Part shown: one piece after another, positions 11,024 through 21,531 of the stretch | Layout of the letters: every line of letters starts with the position of its first letter | Numbering within the stretch: the stretch's first letter is position 1 | NCBI RefSeq assembly: GCF_001316245.1 | Contig: NZ_BBDM01000011.1 | Span: 1-64,000 of the forward strand | Length of the DNA: 64,000 nt | Source of the DNA: Vulcanisaeta sp. JCM 14467 | GTDB taxonomy: Archaea > Thermoproteota > Thermoprotei > Thermoproteales > Thermocladiaceae | Direction of reading: 5' to 3' | Made by a program: the position numbers and the translations under genes | Notes under the pieces: generated by a model | Told to the model about the DNA's origin: nothing | The model's input: the letters and a program-made list of their open reading frames with translations, nothing else | Database searches by the model: none

Positions 11024-11788
11024 ATGTCATTATACTACGATTTAGTACCCACTGGGATTCCAGGGCTTGACGAGACACTTGGCGGTGGACTGATTAGGGG
11101 TAGGACATACCTGATCAGTGGTGAGACGGGTACTGGCAAGACGCTACTCTCGCTATCATTCCTGATAAATGGAATTTACAAATATGGTGAGCCTGGCATT
11201 TACGTCTCGGTTGATGAGACTTATGACCAATTAATGAATGGCATTAGGAGGTTTGGCTGGGACCTTGAGGCGCTTAGGGAGCAGGGTTACCTGGAGGTCC
11301 TCATACCTGAGATGGACATTATTGAGAAGATTAGGGAGAAGGACCCAATATCCATAGCCAAGTCCCTGGTCTACACAATAGCCGACTACGCAAAATCCCT
11401 GGAAGCCCAGAGGCTGGTGATTGACCCAATAGCGCCACTGGTCACGCTTGAGAAGGATGTCCAGGTTCTTAGGGAGTACATAAGGGCGTTGGTCATGGGT
11501 ATTGAGAGGGAGGTTGGTGTAACTACAATAATAACCACGGAAATACCCACAGGGGCCAGGGTGATTTCGAGGTACGGAGTTGAGGAGTTCCTGGCAGCCG
11601 GCGTTTTTATCATGGGGCTAGCCCAGACAACGGAGGGTGACTTTAAGAGGTACCTATTCATTAGGAAGATGAGGTGGCAGGCGGTACAACCGACAATACT
11701 CGAGGTCGAGATACAGCCAAAGGTCGGCATTGTAGTCAAAGGGCCTCTTAAGGATGTCCACATACCATTCTACGCATTGATGATATAA
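11024..11788 (+). CDS. KaiC/RAD55-family RecA-like ATPase
   Basis: A 254-residue single-domain ATPase. The N-terminus TGIPGLDETLGGGL is the classic KaiC entry motif; Walker A is GETGTGKT (residues 33-40); a Walker B-like RLVIDPIAPLV follows near residue 130; TTEIPTG near 170 is the sensor region. Archaeal single-domain KaiC-like proteins are proposed signal-transduction or regulatory ATPases; the target is not visible here. It is not a RadA recombinase, since the N-terminal HhH domain and L1/L2 loops are absent. Confidence 0.8.
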   Translation: MSLYYDLVPTGIPGLDETLGGGLIRGRTYLISGETGTGKTLLSLSFLINGIYKYGEPGIYVSVDETYDQLMNGIRRFGWDLEALREQGYLEVLIPEMDIIEKIREKDPISIAKSLVYTIADYAKSLEAQRLVIDPIAPLVTLEKDVQVLREYIRALVMGIEREVGVTTIITTEIPTGARVISRYGVEEFLAAGVFIMGLAQTTEGDFKRYLFIRKMRWQAVQPTILEVEIQPKVGIVVKGPLKDVHIPFYALMI

Positions 11789-11916
11789 GGATATTTATTT
11801 TCACCAAAGATTTTTGGAAATATTGCTTTTTAATTGGCTACGTTTATTCTTCGATGATTTCATATGCAACATGTAAGCATTCATATTTAATTTATTGCTT
11901 TTCGATTTTTAATGCA

Positions 11917-12929
11917 ATGAAAGCACTAGTGTGGACAGCTATTAAACGAGTGGAAATTAGAGAGGTTGAAAAGCCAAGGCCTGGCCCTGGTTGGGTCCTT
12001 CTTAAAGTGAGGTATAGCGGTATATGTGGCTCTGATGTATCTGGTTTCCTAGGGCTGAATGAGTTACGTAAGCCACCACTAATAATGGGTCATGAATTTA
12101 CTGGCGTTGTTGAGGATGTGGGTCCCAACGTTCCTAAGGATATTGTTGGTAAATTATTTGCCGTGAACCCAATAGTTGGTTGTGGCCACTGTAGATATTG
12201 TAAGATGGGCCTTAAGAACCTGTGCATTGAGAGGAAGATAATCGGCATTGATTACCCAGGTGCCTATGCGGAGTACGTGTTGGCGCCATATGATAATTTA
12301 TATCCAGTTAGCGATCCAGCGAGGGGCGCATTAGCAGAGCCATTGGCGACTTCGCTAAGGGCAGTTCGATTATCAGGTGCTTCCCTCGGTGATTCAGTGC
12401 TAGTTCTTGGGGCGGGTCCTGTTGGTGCCTTTGCAATAAAGCTTCTGTCAGCCAGTGGTATTAGGGATTTAGCCGTTGTTGAGATAAATAGAAATAGGCT
12501 TGAGTGGGCCCGTAAATTCGGAGCAACAAGACTCATTGAGAGGAGTAGTGATGAGGTATTGAAAGAAATTAAGGAGTTATACCCAGAGGGTGTTGATGTT
12601 GTAATTGATGCCGTAGGGTCTGAAGCCACGAGACGATTAGCCATAAACGCTGTACGTAGAGGTGGTAGGGTAGTATTCGTCGGCTTACATGACAATGAGG
12701 TTAAAATACCAGGTAATGTCATTGTTAGGAATGAGATTGAGATAAAGGGCTCCTTCTCATATACCGATGAAGACTTTAGAAGGGCTGTGAACTTACTGGA
12801 GCAGGGGCTTCTCGATCCACGTGAGGTTGGGTCGATGTTAGGCCGCTCGAGCGCGGTCAGGAGTCCTTTGAGGAATTAGCAGGAACATCCACGAAATACA
12901 TCAAAATAATGCTCACACCAGGTGAATAA
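11917..12929 (+). CDS. Zinc-dependent medium-chain alcohol/polyol dehydrogenase (frameshifted at 3' end)
   Basis: About 337 residues, MDR superfamily. Catalytic zinc ligands appear in YSGICGSD and GHEFTGVV; the structural zinc loop is [15 protein letters not shown]; the nucleotide-binding motif is [11 protein letters not shown]. Likely NAD(P)-linked oxidation of a polyol or sugar. ATG 11917 is the family-consistent start; 21 upstream residues are not conserved. The frame breaks near 12835, and the next frame gives [19 protein letters not shown], the normal C-terminus, ending at 12929. The enolase-family dehydratase starts 2 bp later, so the two form an operon for one sugar-acid pathway. Confidence 0.84.
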
Positions 12930-12931
12930 GT

Positions 12932-14107
12932 ATGGGTGAGACTGAGATTTTTAAGATTAAGGATGTCAGGGCCTACGTTGTTAAGGGTGGCGGTGCTGAT
13001 TATCACGACCAATCAGCCAATCACTGGATACTTGGCTACATAGCAACGCCGATATCCATATATCCAGAGCACAGCTAGTAGGGCATCATGGGGCTTAAAC
13101 GTACTTGGATCGCTTATTGTCGAGGTTGAGGATTCGAGAGGCGAGGTTGGTTTTGGCGTAAGCACCGGTGGTTACCCCGCGGCTTGGATAGTGGAGAATC
13201 ACCTAAAGAGATTCGTCGTTGGTAAGTACGTCGGTGAGATAGAGAAGACCTGGGATCAGATGTTTAGGGCCACGATATTCTACGGCAGGAGAGGGCTTGT
13301 TATGAATGCGATATCTGCTGTTGACCTTGCCTCTGGGATTTGACGGGTAAAGCTAGGGGCCTACCGGTATATGACTTGCTTGGTGGCCCTGTTAGGGATG
13401 AGATCGTGTTCTACGCAACGGGTCCTAGACCTGATGTGGCAAAGAAGAAGGGGTTTATTGGTGGTAAATTACCGCTTAAACATGGGCCTGGTGATGGTAT
13501 TGAGGGATTGAAGGAGAATGTAAGGATATTTAAGGAGTGGAGGGAACAGCTTGGCGATGATTTCTTATTAATGTACGATTGCTGGATGAGCCTTGACTTG
13601 CCATACGCGATGAGGCTCGTAAGTGAGTTGAAGCCCTATGGTCTCTATTGGATTGAAGAACCGTTTATGCCAGACGACTACTGGTCTTACGGTGCCCTCG
13701 CCCAGCTATTGCCACCAACATTACTAGCCAGCGGTGAGCATGAATCAACACTTCACGGATTTAGAATGCTCCTTGAGGTTGGTAAGGTCAATGTTATCCA
13801 ACCAGACATAACCTGGGTTGGTGGTATAACGCCCATGATAAAGATATCCGCCCTTGCTGAGGCATATGGCGCCTACGTGATACCCCATGGCTCAAGCGTG
13901 TATGGTTATCACTTCATAATAACTAGGGTCAATAGCCCATTTGCTGAGTATCTCGTTGTATCTCCAGACGCCACGGAGATAGTCCCTCAATTCAGCCCAT
14001 TATTACTCGATGAGCCAGTGCCGGAGAATGGAAAGATAAGGCTTAGCAGAAAGCCTGGTTTTGGTGTTGAACTTAATAGAAAACTTGAATTAGTTAGGAT
14101 TAGATAA
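12932..14107 (+). CDS. L-rhamnonate-dehydratase-like enolase superfamily enzyme (frameshifted)
   Basis: Mandelate racemase/enolase superfamily protein of about 390 residues. The N-terminal [15 protein letters not shown] and [19 protein letters not shown] segments, then [19 protein letters not shown] and [14 protein letters not shown]-like [17 protein letters not shown], resemble rhamnonate dehydratase (EC 4.2.1.90), which removes water from an aldonic acid. Metal ligands lie in LLMYDCW, WIEEPF and ASGEHE; the catalytic His is in VIPHGSS. Breaks at about 13076 and 13330 (a missing C in GCC-CTC) split it. It is co-transcribed with the dehydrogenase 2 bp upstream. Substrate (rhamnonate, fuconate or similar) is not certain. 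Confidence 0.78.
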
Positions 14108-14877
14108 TCCACTGTCTATACCTATTCAGGTTTTCTGGATCATAGGCAGGTATTACGTATTTACTAATGCTTCTTAAGTACTCATAGGCGTTCAGGCACT
14201 CATAAATGTCCTCAGCAATGCCTATGGGCACATTCTCGGTTATATTCCTCATCGTGAATGCCGCATCTGTGTAGCTAATGATTCCATCCTTAGTCTCAAG
14301 TATGATGGCCATGGAACTCCTGTGGTGGCAGCCCGTCCACTTAACCCTGACCCCGGGAACTACGGTGTCCTCATCATTTAGAAGGGCAATCCTATTCCAA
14401 GCCTCCTCAAATAAGTACTCCCTGACATATCTGTAGGTAAATATCTCTGTTTAGGAAGGGTGATGGTCTTGGATTAACCACATCCTCAAACCAACCCCTC
14501 CTTGAGAAATAGATCTTAGCCCTCTTAAATAGGTCTATGTTGCCCACGGTATAGTCCTGCACAGGCGTTATCACAACGTGAGAAATATCGTCAGGCTTCA
14601 AACCAAGTCTCTTAAGAACATTCTCCATTTTCTCATCCTCATTAACCGTGAAACGGCATCTATCACTACCAGCCCACTCCCTAAGGAATTTATTCCTAAG
14701 CGTTAAATCCCTAACAAGGCCTGTACCAACGAGTACGTACCCATCATCCGTATCTATAATTAATGAGTAAAATGAAAGCCTAACCCACTTGTCAAACCAT
14801 TGCATCCAATAAACCTCAGGCCCAGGAACTTCACCGTGATCCCCCACTTTGGCAAGCCAAAAGTGTCTAATGCCCAT
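14100..14877 (-). CDS. Metallo-beta-lactamase-fold protein lacking the HxHxDH metal site (frameshifted)
   Basis: About 258 residues with the layout of lactonase-type metallo-beta-lactamases: WMQWFDKWVRLSFYSLIIDT, VLVGTGLVRD, then ISHVVITPVQDYTVGNIDLF. In active enzymes the last segment reads T-H-x-H-x-D-H; here residues 104-110 are TPVQDYT, so all four ligands of the motif are gone. The later GCHHRSS and SYTDAAF segments keep a His and an Asp. One indel near 14436 separates the two halves; the second ends at 14100, overlapping the rhamnonate-dehydratase stop by 8 bp. Probably a non-hydrolytic paralogue or a binding protein of the same pathway. Confidence 0.68.
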
Positions 14878-14887
14878 GCATCATCAC

Positions 14888-15952
14888 CTAGGGTGTTATT
14901 ACGAACCTACCTAATACCTTACCCTCAGCCAACTTATTTAAGGCATTATTGACAGCGTTCTCGTCAAGGGATACCTTCTCTATATAGGATTTAATCCCAT
15001 GTTCCTTAACAAACTTCACCATCTCCTCCATCTCACTTATAGAGCCATAGTTGCTACCAATGACCACGTATTGCCAGACCGTGGTCTCAAACACGGGTAT
15101 TGGGTATGACTTACCCTCCATGCCGACAAGTACGACCGCACCACTAGGCTCTAATAAAGGTATCATCTTGGCTGACTCCTCATTACCCACGAAATCGAGC
15201 ATTACCGAAGCCCCATCAGGACTTAGATCTTTAATTATCTTATTAACCTCGCTTGGGTGTACAGCATAATGCGCGCCTAACTCCACGGCCCACTTAAGCT
15301 TATTATCACTTCTAGAAACAGCTATTATCTTTACGTAAGGCGCTAAATGCCTTAAGAATTGTATAGCGTAAGACGCCAATCCACCAACGCCATACACTAT
15401 CACTGATGAGTCAGGCCTCAGGTAAGGCAGTGCCTTCTTCACGGCAGAGTATGAAGTCAACCCTGCATCAGCTAATGGCGCCGCCTCTACAGGGTCAATA
15501 TCAATCTTAACTAAGTACCTATAATTAGGCACGTATAAGTACTCGGCATACCCACCGTAATAATACGATTGACCCGGAATAGCATGCCCTCTACACTGCA
15601 TGCACTTGTCTATACGGCAATACTTACAGTTTAAGTCAGCCCATATGGCATATACGAGGACTTTATCACCAGGGTTCAACCCCTTAACCCTCTTACCAAC
15701 AGCTTCGACAACACCTGCATTCTCATGCCCAAGAACAAAAGGAGTCCTAAATCCCTCTCTAGGTTCTTCACCCTTCCACAGCCTTATATCTGTCTTACAC
15801 ATGCCAGCACCAACTATCCTTATAAGCACGGCCTCATCATCACCAGGTTCGGGCACGTCGATATAACCCAGCCTTAATGGCTTACCGAACTCCCGAAGTA
15901 TTAATGCCCTACTCCTCACAGTTGAGGGATTAAAAATAAATTTATAAGCCAT
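14888..15952 (-). CDS. Zinc-dependent alcohol dehydrogenase (MDR family)
   Basis: An intact 354-residue dehydrogenase. Catalytic zinc ligands are in GAGMCKTDI and GHENAGVV; the structural zinc is bound by the four cysteines of NCKYCRIDKCMQC; the Rossmann motif is VYGVGGLASYA. It is closer to secondary or branched alcohol dehydrogenases than to the upstream polyol-type enzyme. Ten residues separate it from the degenerate lactamase-fold gene, which it precedes in the same direction, so they are likely co-transcribed. Oxidation of an alcohol or lactaldehyde-like intermediate would fit the island. Confidence 0.85.
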   Translation of the reverse strand: MAYKFIFNPSTVRSRALILREFGKPLRLGYIDVPEPGDDEAVLIRIVGAGMCKTDIRLWKGEEPREGFRTPFVLGHENAGVVEAVGKRVKGLNPGDKVLVYAIWADLNCKYCRIDKCMQCRGHAIPGQSYYYGGYAEYLYVPNYRYLVKIDIDPVEAAPLADAGLTSYSAVKKALPYLRPDSSVIVYGVGGLASYAIQFLRHLAPYVKIIAVSRSDNKLKWAVELGAHYAVHPSEVNKIIKDLSPDGASVMLDFVGNEESAKMIPLLEPSGAVVLVGMEGKSYPIPVFETTVWQYVVIGSNYGSISEMEEMVKFVKEHGIKSYIEKVSLDENAVNNALNKLAEGKVLGRFVITP

Positions 15953-16049
15953 GATTACAACATGTTGAATATAAATTATTAAAGAAACATAAGTGGATAA
16001 GTAAAAAGAATATTTAATTTTTAATAATGATTTTAATATTATGGATTAA

Positions 16050-17412
16050 TCATGGAACTTTACCTCCATAGAAGTCTTTCAAAACTTCCTCTAACGACTT
16101 ACCCTGCGATTTGGGTCCAAATAAGTAGCCTATTATTATGTTCAGTATGAAGAATGCCGTAGCAACCGCAGCAATAGCCTTATACCCAATTATTGCTATC
16201 AGGTCGGTACTACCAAGCTCCATACACCCAGGGCAAACCTCATCCAGGACCACGCAAAGCCCTGAGCGCTATTCCTAACCTCGGTTGGGAACAACTCTGT
16301 GGACCAAACCCTGGTTTGGGGCCAAAGCCACATACCATGCCCGAACCCAAAGCCTATTACATTAAATAATGCAACCCATAATATACTGAATGGCAGGAAT
16401 ATCGGTACCGCAAACGATGCTGCACATATAGCGGCAGCTACAGCATACATTACGTTCCTATTAAGCCTATCAGATAATGGCATATAAACAGCGACTACGC
16501 CTATTATTGCTGTGATGAACCACAATATTTGGCCTACGTAAGCCATGGTGGTGGTTGTAAATCCAATATCCTTAAAGAAGTAAGGCAGGAAGAAACCAAA
16601 TGTTCCTGCAGGTACACCCCAGAATATGTAGATCGGTATTATAAAGGCCAATCCCTTCTTATACTTAAAGATATCACTCCATTTATACTTGTATTGAGGT
16701 TGTGTACTCTGAGAAGCATTTGCTTGAGGTGCTGCCTGTTCACCAGCAAGTTGTTTTAACGCCTCCTGAACTACGGTAGCTTTGCCAGCTACTAATGCCC
16801 ACCTTGGCGACTCTGTTAAGCCTCTTCTAAGGAACCAGGTTATGATAGCCACAGCAGCTAATACGCCAAACACTACTCTGAAGGTTAACGCACCATAGGG
16901 TTCAAAGGCTATACCCAGTAAGAGCATGACTATAGGTCCTATATACCAAAAGACGTTAGTGAAGGCCATTAAAAATCCTCTCTTATACTTCGGCGCATAC
17001 TCCGCTATTAATGACCATGATGTGGGCACATCAAGGCCAACAGTAATACCAACAATGATATACCCTATTAGGAGCATTATATAATTAACGGCGGCCGCAT
17101 TATTACTGTGCCCACGAAATATGCAAGTAAGTCATACATGTAGATCGTTTTCCTACCATATTTATCACCTAATGGACCAGCTATTATAGCTCCAACAAAT
17201 GCTGCGAATGCGTTAGGACTAAACGCGGCTATAATGCCTAATAGAAGAGATGTTAAGTGGAACGTTGAAACCCAGTATATCGTTGATACGGCACCAGCGA
17301 CTATTGCACCTGCATCTAGGAAATCACCCATTGCGGCTAAGACAGTCCATCTATAGTGAGCCAGGGTTACTCTCGCCTCATCGAAACGCCTTATTACATC
17401 CCACGAGCTCAT
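16050..17412 (-). CDS. MFS transporter, sugar/acid carrier type (frameshifted)
   Basis: About 453 residues with 12 predicted membrane helices. The first frame (17412 to 17077) covers helices 1-3 including the MFS loop GPLGDKYGRKTIYMYD; the second (17077 to 16199) carries helices 4-11 with LTESPRWALVAGK and STELFPTEVRNSAQG; the last frame (to 16050) holds helix 12 and a basic tail ending SLEEVLKDFYGGKVP. Breaks fall at about 17085 and 16215. The SPRW and ELFPTE motifs are those of the sugar/acid porter branch. It probably imports the substrate of the adjacent dehydrogenases and dehydratase. Confidence 0.8.
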
Positions 17413-17536
17413 ACGGCATTCAATAAGATTATTTACAATATAAAATATCTATGCAATAAGTTGCATAGTGATTCAATAACTGTAATAATTATGTAAAATG
17501 AAAGGAAAACTTAATAATTAGGATCATGGACTATAA

Positions 17537-18258
17537 GTGACTGTGAAGGTAATTAATTATTTCGGAGTAAGAAATCTTACATTATTAGACTTGGTTTATG
17601 TCCATGAGGTTGATTGGACGGCAAATATTACGGATTTTGACTGGTCCTATAGGGTTACTCAGACTGGTTTTGATTATTCTAAGGGTGAGGTTATTGAGAT
17701 TGCAACGTTACGTATTGGTCGTAAGGATAATTTAAGGCATGTGCTTAATTCATTACGTAGGCATAACATTGATATTATATATTCCATGAGTATAAATCCT
17801 GGTTATCCTAAGTATGTTAAGGTTATTGTTAAAGGTAGTATTGATTTATCTACGCGCTTCCTGGCTCAGGAACTTGGTCTTCTTGAGATTTATGCTTATT
17901 ACATCAATGGTGTTGAGCATTGGGGTTTCCTTGCCTTTGATCGTGAATCTATTGATCAATTCCTGAAGCAAATAGCTAATTACGGTAAAGTCATTAATGC
18001 AAGTCTTAAGGCCTTAAGGGTTGAGGATTTAATAACGGCTAATGCTCGAGACTTGATGTTTTTCTAAACCCAAGTGAGCATAAAATACTTAGGTATGCCT
18101 TTGAACGTGGATTCTTTAATATACCACGATCAGTCAGTATGGAAGAACTATCAAGAGAGCTTGGACTTTCGAAGTCTACGGTAGATCGTTATTTACGATC
18201 ATCACTAAGCAAAATACTTAGAACCATAATAAGGAAGGATAGTATGAACCAGAACTGA
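17537..18258 (+). CDS. HTH_10 (bacterio-opsin activator-type) transcription regulator (frameshifted)
   Basis: About 240 residues. The N-terminal 160 residues form a sensor-like domain; the C-terminal HTH reads LNPSEHKILRYAFERGFF, then VSMEELSRELGLSKSTVDRYL, the typical HTH_10 pattern. The total length from GTG 17537 to TGA 18258 is off by one from a multiple of three, and the break lies near 18060. No ATG is available upstream. It is divergent from the MFS carrier across 124 bp, so it is the likely regulator of the sugar-acid island. Effector unknown. Confidence 0.74.
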
Positions 18259-18268
18259 CCAAAATTAT

Positions 18269-19330
18269 TTATCTATTTCTTTTACCCTCAATGAATTCCA
18301 CGAGCCATTGATAAGCCACGTCTGGTGGTGCATGGACTGGCGGGTTCTTAAAAGCCCATGCCGATAGGCTAATTAGTGGCCCGCCAATCTCCCTATCCAT
18401 TGCCAGCTTCACGGTCCTGACGATGTCAATCATCATACCTGCATTGTTGAACGGATCGTAGACCTCCAGGTCAACCCTTATCCTGATTGGCACGTTTGCG
18501 AACCCCCTCGCCTCAATTAGCATGTGCGCTATCTTCCTACTGCCGAGGAACTTAATGTAGCTACTGGCGATATGTAGGCATCGAAGTCCTCGCCCTCAGC
18601 CATCCTCTTCACAGCCTCCGTCTTAGTCCTCTCCTTCTGCCCCTTCCTGTACATTAGGTTTAGGAAGTCCGGTGTACCACCAACGTTTAGTTGGTACGTA
18701 CCCTCGATCCTAACACCCCTCAGTGCCAGTAGCCTAATTATCGTCTTATGGAGTACAGTGGCCCCAAGCTGGTTCTGAACATCATCCCCAGCAAGCGGTA
18801 GTTTAGCCCTCTCGAACCTTTCCTGCCACTCCTTCGAGGTAGCTATTACCGAAGGCATTGCATTGACAAATGCGGTGCCACTCCTCAGGGCTGCCTCGGC
18901 ATATGCCTCACTGGCCCTTTGGGCTCCTGTTGGTAGGTAGTTAATGAGTATGTGTGCATTAGTGCTCTCCAACTCCCTAACAACATCCTCGACGGAGCCT
19001 TCCACGACCGGTATGAAGGTATTCCTCAACTGCTCAGCGACACCATCAAGTAGTGGTCCAGCCCTAACGATTACGCCCAACTTACCAACATCAACAACCC
19101 TAAGTGCGTTATTCGGCTCAGTGAATATCGCCTCACCAAGGTCCTTACCAACCTTGCGTGAGTCAACGTCGAAGGCTGCGACGACCCTTATATCTCTTGG
19201 CTCGTACGGCCCAACATGCTGGAAGGCAAGGCCCACGCTCTGGCTCGACCTCGCAGTACTTGAGCCCCTGGATGAAGGCCGACGCTGTATTGCCCACGCC
19301 GGCTATTGCCACGTTAATGCTCGACTTCAT
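18269..19330 (-). CDS. ino1: Archaeal inositol-1-phosphate synthase (frameshifted)
   Basis: About 352 residues; converts glucose 6-phosphate to myo-inositol 1-phosphate with NAD, feeding archaeal inositol phospholipids. The N-terminus NVAIAGVGNTASAFIQGL is the NAD-binding loop; LINYLPTGAQRASEAYAEAAL and LPLAGDDVQNQLGATVLH are core family motifs; LEVYDPFNNAGMMIDIV is the conserved C-terminal segment. Breaks occur near 19238 (GAGCGTGGG-CCTTGCC) and near 18565. ATG 19330 is inferred from the third frame. The stop lies 11 bp from the convergent HTH_10 gene. Confidence 0.86.
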
Positions 19331-19377
19331 TGCCACCTAATATTAACAGCTATTAATAAAGGTTTCCTTCAATCAAT

Positions 19378-19870
19378 TTACCTACCCCTCAACACCGCGC
19401 CCAATATCAGGAGTATTATACCGACTATTACGAGGCCAATACTAACGAGTGTGGATAACACTAAGGGGAGTAATGAGCCTACGTTAATGGTTCCATACGT
19501 GTAATAAACAACCACATTCTCACTATAATTATTCATTAGCAATAATTTACTAGGACCCGTTTCGTATGTAAACCACAACGTACTGCTCCTCAATACCCTT
19601 AGTCTTCAGTTGACCTGGGCTGGATACCACCTGCAGGGGCTTTCCCAAGGTATCATTATAAATCACCATCACGGCAACACTTGTATTGGGTATACTTACC
19701 ATTATTGATGAGCCTGGTGCGATCATTGATTCATTACGCACCCCAGTCACTAGTGACGCCACGCTACTGGTAATGCTTGAGCTTAAGTATATACCTATGA
19801 GAAATATTGCAATCCCGAGAACTATCAGTACGCCACCTACTATCAATAATCCCCTCCTCATTGATTTCAA
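19378..19870 (-). CDS. Membrane-anchored hypothetical protein with two transmembrane ends (frameshifted)
   Basis: About 164 residues. An N-terminal hydrophobic segment (GLLIVGGVLIVLGIAIFLIG) follows MKSMRR, then an extracytoplasmic domain rich in serine and valine, and a second hydrophobic helix near the C-terminus (LVIVGIILLILGAVL) before RGR. The two frames meet at about 19575 through an indel in the KGIEEQ / STLWFTYET region. No family is recognised. The topology, a domain held between two membrane helices, is common in uncharacterised archaeal envelope proteins. Confidence 0.5.
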
Positions 19871-19922
19871 TGCTTGAATGAATTATTTAAGTAATTCTCA
19901 CTCTAATGGTTTAGGGTTCATT

Positions 19923-20520
19923 ATGTTCGTGGCTATCGAGGGCATAGATGGCGTTGGTAAGTCGACGGTAATATCCATGCTGAGGAGGAGACTGGAGGAT
20001 AGTGGGTATAAGGTGCACGTCACCGCAGAGCCCAGTCAATCACCAATTGGCAGGTTAATTAGGGATTGGCTCCTCAAGCCTGGCTCAAACGTGCTCATCC
20101 ATCCATTTACGCCCTGCTCTTCGTGGCTGATAGGGTTCAGCATTATTATGGCGAGGTGAAGCCCATGCTTGATATTGGTTACGTGGTAATTACTGAGCGT
20201 TACATGGAGTCCACGCTGGCTTACCAGGGCGCGATGAGTTTGCCCCAGGAATGGTTGATGGAGCTTCACAAGTTCGTGCCCATGCCCGACCTAACCATAA
20301 TCCTCGATGCGCCGGTTGATACTGTGATTAATAGGTTAAGTAGTAGGCGTGTGCTTGAGGTCTTTGAGGTTGATAGGGAGTTCCTCGTTAGGTTAGGGAG
20401 ATACTCCTAAGGCGTGCGTCAATGTATAATTACCCGGTTGTTAATGCCGATAGGGATTTGGAGCTCGTCGTTGGTGATGTTTATGGATTAATAATTAATG
20501 CATTGAGGAGGGTAGCTTAA
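19923..20520 (+). CDS. tmk: Thymidylate kinase (frameshifted)
   Basis: About 199 residues; phosphorylates dTMP to dTDP and is normally essential. The P-loop is EGIDGVGKST at residues 5-14; the DRX-type segment is FVADRVQHYYGEV; VITERYMESTLAYQGA is the dTMP-binding motif; a C-terminal LLRRASMYNYPVVNADR segment is in the third frame. The 598-bp length is not a multiple of three. Breaks fall near 20094 (a missing G before CTCATCC) and near 20398. A TTATTTAAG box lies about 35 bp before ATG 19923. Confidence 0.85.
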
Positions 20521-20547
20521 ATAGGCGTAAATTATTCTAATCCCGTT

Positions 20548-21531
20548 ATGTCTGTTAAGATGATTGACATAACGACTAAGGAGCCAGTCTATAGGGAGGC
20601 TGTGGCGACGGGCTTTTTAAAGGTCGATGAGGACACAATGAGTGAGTTGATGAAAGTTGGGGTTAGTGGTCTTGGTAATGCCGCAGCCATAGCCAAGGTA
20701 ACTGCCATCAACGCCACAAAGACCGCCTGGAAGTACATACCACTACTCCATCCGGTCCCAATAACCTATATAGAGGCCAGGGTGCGCTATGAGAAGGATG
20801 GAATTAGGATGGCGGTGCTGGCTAGGACAAAGGCGCAGACCGGGGTCGAGATGGACGCCCTCTTCGGTCTATTCACTGGATTGCTAGCGGCGTGGAATAC
20901 GATTAAGGGCTGTAGTAGGACGTGCACGCCTGAGTGGGTTACGAACTTCATGGGTAAGCAGGTACAGACCTGCGGCTCTAGCCGTGTCGATGGTATGCTC
21001 GACATTAGGGTTGTTAGTAAGGTTAAGTCTGAGGATGGGGTGAGTCTGTCGTTGAGCGATTTCGAGGATAACACGGGCGGTGCTCCGGTGGTTACCATGT
21101 TTGACGTGACCACGGAACCCACGTACTACGGCGAGGCATCGGCTAAGGGCTTCATAAGGCTTAGGGAGGGCACTATTGAGCTGATTAGGCAGGGTAAGGT
21201 TGAGAAGGGCGACGTAATCACCGTCGCCAAGGCAGCCTCCATAATGGCAACCAAGAAGACCTGGGAGGTGCTACCCCTCGTACACCTCAACTACATAACC
21301 TACGTCAATGCTGATGTCAAGGTTGTTGAGGATGGAGTCGAGATCTCCGTGGATACACGCAACGTGTCAAACACGGGCTCGGCGATGGAGACTGTGTTCG
21401 CAGTCGGTGTTGGCTTATTGACTGTTTGGGATATGGTTAAGAAGTATGAAAAGGATGAGAGAGGTCAATACCCATACACCATGATTAGGGAGATTAAGGT
21501 ATTGAAGGCACTTAAGACACCTGCGGTTTAG
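20548..21531 (+). CDS. moaC: Tandem MoaC-domain protein, molybdopterin precursor synthesis
   Basis: MoaC is normally about 150-160 residues and converts the MoaA product to cyclic pyranopterin monophosphate. Here one 327-residue frame holds two MoaC domains: about 5-160 (MIDITTKEPVYREAVATG, KYIPLLHPVPIT, TGVEMDALF) and about 184-325 (MFDVTTEPTYYGEASAKG, EVLPLVHLNYIT, TGSAMETVF, VWDMVKKYEK). The N half keeps HP and the GVEM glutamate but has WNTIK instead of YDMxK; the C half keeps WDMVK but has GSAM instead of GVEM. MoaC active sites form between subunits, so the halves may complement each other. It is intact and overlaps the convergent nucleotidyltransferase by 4 bp. Confidence 0.85.
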   Translation: MSVKMIDITTKEPVYREAVATGFLKVDEDTMSELMKVGVSGLGNAAAIAKVTAINATKTAWKYIPLLHPVPITYIEARVRYEKDGIRMAVLARTKAQTGVEMDALFGLFTGLLAAWNTIKGCSRTCTPEWVTNFMGKQVQTCGSSRVDGMLDIRVVSKVKSEDGVSLSLSDFEDNTGGAPVVTMFDVTTEPTYYGEASAKGFIRLREGTIELIRQGKVEKGDVITVAKAASIMATKKTWEVLPLVHLNYITYVNADVKVVEDGVEISVDTRNVSNTGSAMETVFAVGVGLLTVWDMVKKYEKDERGQYPYTMIREIKVLKALKTPAV

